NCBI GenBank assembly: GCA_027618625.1
Contig: JAQCER010000183.1
Span: 1-6,858 of the forward strand
Length of the DNA: 6,858 nucleotides
Direction: 5' to 3'
From: Verrucomicrobiota bacterium
GTDB lineage: Bacteria; Verrucomicrobiota; Verrucomicrobiia; Verrucomicrobiales; DEV007
Shown here piece by piece: positions 1 to 6,409 of the stretch. Within the stretch, counting starts at the first letter, position 1. Each line of letters starts with the position of its first letter. Made by a program: the position numbers and the translations under genes. The notes under the pieces are model-generated. The model saw only the letters and a list, made by a program, of their open reading frames with translations. It did not search any database and was not told the DNA's origin.

Positions 1-2
1 TG

Positions 3-791
3 CGGCAAGCTAGACATGGCCATTTCCCTCTCTACCCACTAAACTCCCGGAAGGGCCTCTTGCGTGTGGGTGCTCAAGACTACTTGCCGAAAGCCGACAT
101 CACTTTTCAAAGTGCCCGGTTGGTGTTGCGGACGCTGGTATTTGCAATTGAACGGTCTGAGTTGGTGATCCAGCTGCGGGCTCAACAGGCCGCTGCGGAT
201 CTTGCAAGTATTGCCGGAGTGCTGAAAGAGGCGTGCAGGCTGCCGTCCCAGAAGTTGGAACTTGCGATCAAGACGGGATATGATCGCCGTAACCGCGCCA
301 GTCTTGACCGTTTAATTAGGGATGCCTACACTTCCACACAGGCGATTGCCCACACGTTTGAGTCTATCTGTGCCGCTGCGGCTGAGCCACGGGCCTACGA
401 CGCCATGGCCGTCGTCCGAGATTTCGCGCAGGAACATCAAATTCCTTTCGACGATAATTATCCAAAGGGAATGGTCACTGGCTGTCCCGGTTCTTTGTGG
501 GCTGCTCTGGAAACCTTGTTGACCCACTTCCGGGCAGATCGAAGCGCTCCGACATTGTTGGCAGAGAACGTGGGCGCATCGTTGAAGCTGGAATTTCGAG
601 CTGGTGAGATCGTTCCGGATAGTGATATCGAGGACCACTTTGCAGCGATCTCGCTGGGGCACGCCACATTGCGTGACCTGCCAGTCGTCTACTCAAGCCG
701 GCTGCATGGCGGCGTGTGTGAGCATGATCGGACGAACAGGGCTTTACGGATGTCCATCCCGCTGGCTAACTCAGCTATCCTGGACAATTGA
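3..791 (+). CDS. Response-regulator receiver domain (C-terminal part) fused to a degenerate histidine-kinase-like module, 5' partial
   Basis: The frame is open to the left edge, so the true start is probably outside the window. The first codons (nt 3-47) read like the beta4 region of a receiver domain (RH-x2-FPLYPLNS, compare H-x2-xPVIVLTS). The end of the domain follows: GAQDYLPK (nt 69-92), with the conserved Lys of beta5. A helix ending in AIER leads into a helical pair (nt ~190-390) resembling a dimerisation/phosphotransfer domain, and then an alpha/beta region (nt ~400-770) resembling an HATPase domain: CPGSLWAALETLLTHF in the N-box position and SLGHATLRDLP plus HGG near the end. The kinase hallmarks are missing: no phospho-acceptor His in helix 1, Thr and His in place of the N-box Asn pair, and no DxGxG. 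It is therefore probably a regulator that binds a partner or transfers phosphate rather than an active kinase. A TTG at nt 60 preceded by GGAAGGG (49-55) is an alternative start, but it would leave only a scrap of the receiver. The protein is probably cytoplasmic; no membrane segment is visible. Confidence 0.7.
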   Translation, partial: RQARHGHFPLYPLNSRKGLLRVGAQDYLPKADITFQSARLVLRTLVFAIERSELVIQLRAQQAAADLASIAGVLKEACRLPSQKLELAIKTGYDRRNRASLDRLIRDAYTSTQAIAHTFESICAAAAEPRAYDAMAVVRDFAQEHQIPFDDNYPKGMVTGCPGSLWAALETLLTHFRADRSAPTLLAENVGASLKLEFRAGEIVPDSDIEDHFAAISLGHATLRDLPVVYSSRLHGGVCEHDRTNRALRMSIPLANSAILDN

Positions 792-803
792 GTGACGAAT
801 CGA

Positions 804-1157
804 TCAATCGGAAACTGCTGACAGGCGGAAGAAATGACCGGGGGTCTGAATGCGCCATGTCGCGGTGGCTGATGCATCGTCATGGTTGTGGGTATGGCTG
901 AGGAACTCTGCTTGATCAGAGACTTCCTGCCAGTCCGCGAGGTTAATTGAGGCCTGAAGTCGAAGGGGAATACCCTCACTGGTCAAAGATACCGGATAAG
1001 TGAGCAGAAGATTCGATTGCGGTGCCAGCAGTTGACTGGGTGAACCGGGCAGGGAGCCGCAGAGATATTCGATGATCGCTGGATTCCCATCTTTATCGTC
1101 ATCGGAATTGGCTGAAAGCACGCCGTTCGTGTCAGACCATTGGGCGAAGGGAATTGT
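804..1157 (-). other. C-terminal Verrucomicrobia-style tail of the giant protein (residues 1736-1852)
   Basis: After LTD4 the chain reads FAQWSDTNG, an Asp-rich segment (SDDDKDGNPAIIEY, 1753-1766) like a single thrombospondin-type-3 or dockerin-like calcium loop, and then a beta-rich stretch with LQASINLADWQEV and the ending WRIQTPGHFFRLSAVSD. Similar 'D.DG..N..EY' plus 'FFRL' endings recur, from memory, in large exported verrucomicrobial proteins. There is no PEP-CTERM, LPxTG or terminal hydrophobic anchor. Its role is unknown; a C-terminal module acting in export or attachment is a guess. Confidence 0.5.
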
Positions 1158-4100
1158 ATCTGTGCTTCCTGGCGTGCCTCCGATCCTCGCACTGGGGAGC
1201 CAACTGGCAGGTACACTGGCATCGCCAGATCCGAAAACGAGAGTGTATCCTGTGCCATCCGCGTCTTCTGGCCACGGGGCCTTGTCGTTGTACTGTAGGT
1301 TGACAATTTCCCGACCAAGGCCGTCCAGGAGGGTAATTCGTTCCCCGCTGTTGGATAGTCCAGTTCCCGAGAAGGTTCCGTCGATTTTGATTCCTGTATA
1401 GCGGATACCAAAGGCTTCGGCATCTCTTACCAACAGCCATCGCTGGCCGGCTGCCAATCGGGTATTGGCGTCGAAAGCATAGGTGATGCCGTTCGAGAAC
1501 CATGTTCCGCTAAGATCAATCGTGGTCGCCGAAAAGTTCCACAGTTCGATAAATTCGAGTGCGTCAGGATCACTCACGCCGAGCTGTATCTCAGATGGAG
1601 TTAGATCGGCGGGATGATAGTTGATTTCTGAAATGCGCAGGTTCGCCGAGCTAGCCGGTGCCAACGTCCCTGTGCCGATTGCCGTCCATTCCACGGTGCC
1701 AACGATTTTTCCACTGAAATCAACAGCTTCAAGCACGTAGCCGTTGTTGCCGGGACTGACGGGCAATTGAACCTGCCAGTCGGTTTCGTCGGTCCATTCG
1801 ATATTGAGCTCGCCGTCGCTTCCAGCAAGGCGAATCTTCCTGATGTTGACCCACCCGGTTCCTTTCAGCGTTACACTGGTGCTGTCGGTTGACTGCCCAG
1901 GGGCGGAGGTGGTGGCGAAGTCAATTTCACGCGCGCGACTGCGAATCTGGCTAAGGAGGTTGTTGGATCTGCTGTTGATGTAGTTCAAGTGCGAATTCCA
2001 CGGTTGGCGGGGAAGCAGTTCGGCGAAGTGGGCTGTCCACTGCTGCATGTAGGCACGATTGAAAGTCGTCTCCACGAGGTCCTGCAGGTGCCCGTAGTAG
2101 ATGCGGGCGTATTTTGGAATGGCCACGATCTTTGCTGCTTCTGGGTTGGCGGTGATCGTGCGACTTGCATCGAACGCGAAGTCCATATCATGAGGAAGAA
2201 ACATGACTCGGCCGTCCGGGCGGGCATAGTACATGCCGTTGTGTTGCGAGCCATCGCCTGCGTTGTCACCGGCTCCGGAAGCCACGGCGTAGGCCATGCC
2301 GCGTAACCAGTTGTCAATATCCACGACTTCTTCCAGCCCTTCTTCGAACGCTGCGCCTCTCTTGCTGAAATGTTTGCAGTAGGCGATGATCGGCTCGAAA
2401 GTGTCTTCTTCGCGATCGTCCTTGATCAGGAAGTTCCACCGGTAGCGCTCCTTGTCATCTCCCAGATCCCGGACGGGGGTGCCGACAACTCCATCTGGTT
2501 CAGGGCGCTTGTAGCCGGCAGCGTTCGCTGAAGTCGGGTAATAGATCAGCTCATATTCGTACCTCGTTCCATCGGAGCCATCGCCAAACTGGGAATCAAT
2601 GAGTCCGTCTTCGTAGCGGGTGAGTTGGAGCACTGCACCTCCGACATGGCGATCTTGAGGAGCGATAAGCTGAATCAAATCGTAGTAGCGACTCAAGTTG
2701 CCACCGGAGTTGGCAATCATGACGTCGAACAACATTTCGAATTGCCCGGTGCCCACTCCTTCCGATCGGTCGATCGAAACGGTCTCATGGATGCCCCGGA
2801 GTTTTTCCTCGGCGTTGAAGCGGACGTTGAACCCGACCCGGGCATTCTGGTTGCGGGCGCGTTCACTGCCCTTCAGGCGGAGGCCCACGTCATAGTAGAT
2901 ACGCTCTTCATCTACGATCACCGTGGCTGGCACACGGTCGTTGCTCATCACGTTGATGTCCGTATGCATCCAGGCGCGGACTTCGTTTCTAACGACGATC
3001 CGGAAATTCTGGAGTGCTGTCGGTGCCGCGTTGCCGTCGTTCACTTTGTAGGCAGCGCCTCCTTCTACGCCGGCGGCAGGGAATTGTGACAATCCTCCCA
3101 CAGTGTCTTCTGCAGTGATGTAAAAATGGACGATCGCATCCTCTTTCTGGCCGGGGAGGGACACGCGATAGTCTCCGTCTCGGCCCGCTGGAGTCATCGT
3201 CGCCCGCTGATAGGCTGCGTCATTCACGGAATAGTTTACCGTCAACCCAGCCACGCCGTCGGGATCGGAAACGGTGGCGTGAATCGTGGTCAGTTCCAAG
3301 GGCTCGGGCACAGCGGGCTCGTGCCTGACATGCAAAAACGAGGGGCCAATGTTCGATTCTGTCATCGAATTTCTGCCTCCCGGAGTGCCTCCGGTGAGCG
3401 GGCGATCGATCACATTGATCATCGGCAGGCGGTTGAAGTAGAGTCGCGTGTTGAGCTGACTGCACCCCGAGATCCACTTGGCGCGAAACGAGATCTGATA
3501 CTCCCGCCCGTTAGTGACGCGTGAAGCCAATGTCGTCTCCAAATGATCGTGCATGTGCCCGGTGGGGCCGGTGGCAACCAGACGCAGCACCTTGTTTCCG
3601 GGGGCGCCTGGATCGTCGATAACCTCGCTGTGAAGGTGGTTGCCGAGCAATCGCCAGGCCGTTTCACCGTTGTTGAAATCAGTGTTGGTGATGAGTTCGG
3701 CCCGTGTCGAATTGGGCTCTTCAATGACACTGATGTCGTCGAGAAGAATTTCCCCTTCGAAGAGGAGGCCCATCACGAATTCGCGCCACTGCGTGTCTGG
3801 CCCGACGGCACTGGGTGCAGCGACTCCGCGATAGCTGTAGGTGCGCCAGCTGGAGGCACTGCTGGTATCGCTCGCAGCCCAGGACTCCGCAGTGTTACTG
3901 TCGGCATCGGCATCCCGACGCTCAAGGCTGGAACCACCTCCGTCAGCAGCGCCCGGCCAGCGGCCTCCATCATAGAAATTCACGGTATCGACTGGATTGT
4001 CACTCAAATCGCTTAGTGCGAGCCTGTCACTTGAGCCCGAAATGCTGCCCGAGAATTCTCCGATGACTGCAACCCCAGGATGGTGGCTGGAGAAAAGCGC

Positions 4101-6362
4101 TCTGTCGTTCACTACTACGCCGAACGCTCCTGGAGCCAACACCATGCCTGCTGGAAAATCGAAGGAGACGCCCCCAGAGATGTTCCATCCGGAGAGATCT
4201 ACAGGTGCGTCAGAGCGATTATAGAGTTCGATCCATTGCTCGTCGGATTTCTGAAATCTCACTGGCGGGATACCCGCATCGACAAAACGCTGGGTGATCG
4301 CTTCCAGACCAAAGACCATGTCACTGCTGCCCGAACTCGACTGGTGGACTTCAACCGACACGCGGTTGACTCCTTCGATCAACAGATTTGACGGAACGAC
4401 GATTGGGCCGGTAAGCACAGCTTCGTTGCTCGCCGTAGCCAGGGTAGTGGAATCGACGGCACCTGCTGGCATTGCGAATCGCCCTACCTCGACACCATTG
4501 ACGAAGAATATCGCACCATCGTCGACGTAGTGCCAAAGCGCCAATGATTCGATCGCTGCCAGATCGGCGGCGCTCAGCGACCATTCGGTTTCAAAGTAGT
4601 GGGTGATTACGTAGGGGCTGATCGAATTGGGCGGCGCGAACACGGTCGCGATAGGATCGTCAAAAGCGCGATTGTCGTATCCGAGCAATCCTGCTCCCGA
4701 TGGCCAGGCAGGATGCGATGCGCCTGCCCAACCGGTGCCAGGATCGATGCCTGATGAGTCGTAACGCCACACTTGATCAAAGCCGAACTCATTGGAGGGT
4801 GCCAATGTTGGAGGAACACCGGGGTTCCCAACCTGCGCGGGCCCATTGTAGAAAATCTCATTGAAGACGATTGCGTTCGACCTCGCCATAACGTTGGTTG
4901 CGCCGGGCGTGGGGGAGGTTGGATAGAGCCAGGCATCCTCCGAGGCCCCTCCTTCGGACTCATCCCGACCGCGGAGTCGGCTTGTCACCGCGCGCGCATC
5001 GATGACCACCTGCCGTGAAGGATCCAGAAGGAACACGCGGTCGTTCGAGTCGACCGCCCACGGGAAAGATTCGGAGGAAACCAAAAGGTGGCCTTCCGGC
5101 GGGATTGTCGTTCCTGAGGCGATGATCACTTCCTGATTGGGATCACCGGATATCGACAGCACCAGATTCCCGGCATCGGCAGCGGTGGTGCCATCGTTTT
5201 TCAATTCTACCCAGAATCCGGCACCTGCAGCGCTCACCTCATTGATTCTCACATTGAAGTCTGTAGCGGCGAAAGCAGGCGGCCTGAGGGCCATTTTGAG
5301 CCGCGCTCCAAAGACAACATCGCTACTGCCCGGGCGGGCCTGGTGCAGTTCTACGGATACTCGGTTAGGGCCTGCCATCAGATCTGTTGCGGGAATTCGG
5401 ATGTCTTCAATCCATGTCGCCTCGATGTTGTCGATCGCCAGGGTGTCGAAAGTGACGGCGCCTGTCGGCATATTGTAACGGAGCACCTCCGTGCCATTCA
5501 CATAAACCACCAATCCGTCATCGACGAGATGCGAGAGCAGAAGGTGATCCACTCTCGCGGCGGTGTCGGCATCGAAAGGGATGTCGGTCTCAAAGTAGTA
5601 GGTGGTAGCGTAAGGATCGTTAAGGGCGGGGAAGGTGAGCGGTGTGCCGATGGGGTCTTGCAGCGTTGGTTCAAAGGCAAATACGCCCGCGCCTTCCTTC
5701 CACTCACCGCCAACCGCGTGTGACACGTTCGCCCAGTCGCTGCCGAAGTCGATGGAGGCTTCCGAGTAGCGCCACTTCGCATCTTGAGTGAGCACTTCTG
5801 CTATCGTCAGCTCAATCTCATTCTCATCGGGAAAATTCGCGGTGCCTGGGGTGCCACCGATCTGTGCGCTCCAGGTCCAGTTTTGCGCGGAGCCGGTCGC
5901 GGCGTCAGGATCCAGTTTCGCCAATGTCACACCCGATCCATCCGGCGCTACTGGCCAGTCACCGCCATCGCCATAGGAAATCTCGTCCATGAGACGATCC
6001 GACTGATTGAAGAGCTGCAGCTGATCCCCAGCATTGCTCAGCGCGCCCTCGATGGGGCCCAGTGCATTGCCCTCAGGCCTGCTCGAAATGACCAGATGGC
6101 CACCTGGCCGTATGATTGTCCCTTTGGGAATCGTGTAAGAGGCACCACCAGCAAGCCGCCAACCAGACAAGTCGGTCATGATGCCCATTTGATTGTGGAG
6201 CTCAATCCATTCGACCCCTTCGCCATCAGCAGTATCGGCAGGATGGTAATGGATCTCGTTGAAAACGACTACACTATCCGACGCCGCGAAGACGCTACCG
6301 GCAAGGATAAGCCAGGGGAGTTGGAGCGCGAGGATGGCGGTGCAGGAATTGCGTGGCAGCAT
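804..6362 (-). CDS. Giant secreted lamin-tail-domain / CotH-kinase-like surface protein (1852 aa)
   Basis: Domains in order: signal peptide (residues 1-26, likely cut after SVFA); lamin-tail domain LTD1 (28-176, FNEIHYHPA, EWIELHN, DLSGW, ending IGGTPG); beta-sandwich A (196-357); a diverged LTD2 (369-490); LTD3 (from 496, FNEIFYN) interrupted by sandwich B (531-690), resuming at EQWIELYN (708-715); a CBM4/9-like module (~838-985, DDISV, LITNTDFNNG, YQISFRAKW); GGTPGGRN (991-998); an Ig-like module (1008-1105); a CotH-kinase-like domain (1118-1485); a second Ig-like module (1487-1568); LTD4 (1572-1735); and a C-terminal region with DDDKDGN-x3-IEY and a terminal FFRL strand. Family knowledge: CotH proteins are atypical protein kinases known from spore coats, and LTDs are Ig-fold modules common in large exported bacterial proteins. 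Inference: an exported adhesion, carbohydrate-binding or matrix protein; its substrate is unknown. ATG at 6362 is chosen because an in-frame stop lies two codons upstream and a good signal peptide follows. AAGGA directly abuts the ATG. The gene lies 47 nt downstream of a U32 gene and ends convergently to the left-hand gene. Confidence 0.93.
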   Translation of the reverse strand: MLPRNSCTAILALQLPWLILAGSVFAASDSVVVFNEIHYHPADTADGEGVEWIELHNQMGIMTDLSGWRLAGGASYTIPKGTIIRPGGHLVISSRPEGNALGPIEGALSNAGDQLQLFNQSDRLMDEISYGDGGDWPVAPDGSGVTLAKLDPDAATGSAQNWTWSAQIGGTPGTANFPDENEIELTIAEVLTQDAKWRYSEASIDFGSDWANVSHAVGGEWKEGAGVFAFEPTLQDPIGTPLTFPALNDPYATTYYFETDIPFDADTAARVDHLLLSHLVDDGLVVYVNGTEVLRYNMPTGAVTFDTLAIDNIEATWIEDIRIPATDLMAGPNRVSVELHQARPGSSDVVFGARLKMALRPPAFAATDFNVRINEVSAAGAGFWVELKNDGTTAADAGNLVLSISGDPNQEVIIASGTTIPPEGHLLVSSESFPWAVDSNDRVFLLDPSRQVVIDARAVTSRLRGRDESEGGASEDAWLYPTSPTPGATNVMARSNAIVFNEIFYNGPAQVGNPGVPPTLAPSNEFGFDQVWRYDSSGIDPGTGWAGASHPAWPSGAGLLGYDNRAFDDPIATVFAPPNSISPYVITHYFETEWSLSAADLAAIESLALWHYVDDGAIFFVNGVEVGRFAMPAGAVDSTTLATASNEAVLTGPIVVPSNLLIEGVNRVSVEVHQSSSGSSDMVFGLEAITQRFVDAGIPPVRFQKSDEQWIELYNRSDAPVDLSGWNISGGVSFDFPAGMVLAPGAFGVVVNDRALFSSHHPGVAVIGEFSGSISGSSDRLALSDLSDNPVDTVNFYDGGRWPGAADGGGSSLERRDADADSNTAESWAASDTSSASSWRTYSYRGVAAPSAVGPDTQWREFVMGLLFEGEILLDDISVIEEPNSTRAELITNTDFNNGETAWRLLGNHLHSEVIDDPGAPGNKVLRLVATGPTGHMHDHLETTLASRVTNGREYQISFRAKWISGCSQLNTRLYFNRLPMINVIDRPLTGGTPGGRNSMTESNIGPSFLHVRHEPAVPEPLELTTIHATVSDPDGVAGLTVNYSVNDAAYQRATMTPAGRDGDYRVSLPGQKEDAIVHFYITAEDTVGGLSQFPAAGVEGGAAYKVNDGNAAPTALQNFRIVVRNEVRAWMHTDINVMSNDRVPATVIVDEERIYYDVGLRLKGSERARNQNARVGFNVRFNAEEKLRGIHETVSIDRSEGVGTGQFEMLFDVMIANSGGNLSRYYDLIQLIAPQDRHVGGAVLQLTRYEDGLIDSQFGDGSDGTRYEYELIYYPTSANAAGYKRPEPDGVVGTPVRDLGDDKERYRWNFLIKDDREEDTFEPIIAYCKHFSKRGAAFEEGLEEVVDIDNWLRGMAYAVASGAGDNAGDGSQHNGMYYARPDGRVMFLPHDMDFAFDASRTITANPEAAKIVAIPKYARIYYGHLQDLVETTFNRAYMQQWTAHFAELLPRQPWNSHLNYINSRSNNLLSQIRSRAREIDFATTSAPGQSTDSTSVTLKGTGWVNIRKIRLAGSDGELNIEWTDETDWQVQLPVSPGNNGYVLEAVDFSGKIVGTVEWTAIGTGTLAPASSANLRISEINYHPADLTPSEIQLGVSDPDALEFIELWNFSATTIDLSGTWFSNGITYAFDANTRLAAGQRWLLVRDAEAFGIRYTGIKIDGTFSGTGLSNSGERITLLDGLGREIVNLQYNDKAPWPEDADGTGYTLVFGSGDASVPASWLPSARIGGTPGSTDTIPFAQWSDTNGVLSANSDDDKDGNPAIIEYLCGSLPGSPSQLLAPQSNLLLTYPVSLTSEGIPLRLQASINLADWQEVSDQAEFLSHTHNHDDASATATWRIQTPGHFFRLSAVSD
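1908..3011 (-). other. CotH-kinase-like domain of the giant protein (residues 1118-1485)
   Basis: Typical CotH features are present: a first block with VGLRLKGSERAR and the basic N-lobe strand; YDLIQLIAP; the VDIDNWLRGMAYAV helix; and the block HNGMYYARPDGRVMFLPHDMDFAF. That last block matches the CotH pattern 'N.YlY.d.dG...fiPwDlD..F'. D1392 and D1394 (nt 2181-2189) occupy the metal- and catalysis-associated Asp positions. The usual 'GxYxLxE' element is changed: the corresponding stretch reads GGAVLQLTRYEDG (1241-1253), without the Glu in its expected place. Kinase activity is therefore uncertain. Confidence 0.75.
3366..3851 (-). other. CBM4/9-like carbohydrate-binding module followed by LTD closing motif (residues 838-999)
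   Basis: It begins SWRTYSYRG and has QWREFVMGLLFEGEILLDD, in which 'LLDDISV' resembles the last strand of CBM4/9-type modules. It continues with ELITNTDFNNGETAWRLLGNH, KVLRLVATG and REYQISFRAKW, the usual start and core of such a module. The order suggests a tail strand of one unit joined to the body of another, or a permuted unit. It is followed by GGTPGGRN, the motif that closes lamin-tail domains elsewhere in this protein. Carbohydrate binding is inferred from fold resemblance only. Confidence 0.55.
4293..4772 (-). repeat. Beta-sandwich module, copy B (protein-level repeat, residues 531-690)
   Basis: Second copy, with the landmarks WRY, HYFETE, HYVDDGAIFFVNGVEV, FAMPAGAV and NRVSVEVHQ followed by GSSDMVFG. 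The two copies match closely in the second half and only loosely in the first, so the duplication is old or the modules were acquired separately. Unlike copy A, this copy sits inside a lamin-tail domain: the first LTD strand (FNEIFYN, 500-506) precedes it and the next strand (EQWIELYN, 708-715) follows it. Confidence 0.65.
5292..5777 (-). repeat. Beta-sandwich module, copy A (protein-level repeat, residues 196-357)
   Basis: First of two related modules within the giant protein. Landmarks shared with copy B, in order: WRY at the start, YYFETD, HLVDDGLVVYVNGTEV, YNMPTGAV, and NRVSVELHQ followed by GSSDVVFG. The predicted pattern is all-beta, with a 'DDG..vyvNG.ev' hairpin typical of a jelly-roll or galactose-binding-like sandwich. 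I do not recognise an established family name with certainty. It lies between LTD1 and LTD2. Confidence 0.65.
6285..6362 (-). other. Sec signal peptide of the giant CotH/LTD protein
   Basis: Residues 1-26 have a short n-region with one Arg, a hydrophobic core (AILALQLPWLILAG) and an Ala-x-Ala-like cleavage site (SVFA, then ASDS). There is no lipobox Cys at the cleavage position, so signal peptidase I processing is expected. Mature LTD1 begins within a few residues of the cut. The protein is therefore exported across the inner membrane; whether it stays at the surface or is released cannot be told from the sequence. Confidence 0.8.
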
Positions 6363-6409
6363 TCCTTAGGTAATACAGAAATCCGTGGCGACATCAACCT
6401 AATCTAAAT
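6363..6409 (-). promoter_or_regulatory. 47-nt gap upstream of the giant gene with a weak promoter-like pair
   Basis: Reading the minus strand, TTGATG (6397-6392) and TATTAC (6375-6370) are separated by 16 nt, and each matches four of six bases of the sigma70 consensus. Transcription from this pair would begin about at the ATG, giving a leaderless or nearly leaderless message. CTAAGGA directly touches the ATG, too close to act as a normal ribosome-binding site. An imperfect TTTAGATTTAGATTAGG direct repeat lies just after the U32 stop codon. No terminator hairpin is seen, so read-through from the U32 gene is equally possible. Confidence 0.2.

Noticed and set aside
60..791. TTG at nt 60 with GGAAGGG upstream as the true start of the left-hand gene
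   Set aside because: The frame is open upstream to the window edge and the upstream residues resemble receiver beta4; starting at 60 would cut a receiver domain just before its last conserved strand. It cannot be fully excluded.
2625..3089. 154-codon open frame on the plus strand opposite the CotH-like domain
   Set aside because: The opposite strand encodes the conserved N-terminal part of the CotH-like domain; the antisense product resembles no family and has no convincing start signal.
3543..4016. 157-codon open frame on the plus strand opposite the CBM-like module
   Set aside because: The frame is low-complexity and Gly/Val-rich, with no domain, and the minus strand carries a coherent CBM/LTD sequence through the same stretch.
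5784..6407. 207-codon open frame on the plus strand opposite the N-terminal end of the giant gene
   Set aside because: It lies fully antisense to a frame with a signal peptide and clear LTD motifs. Its own translation is rich in Arg, Ile and Cys with no recognisable domain, which is the usual mirror of a well-used coding frame.
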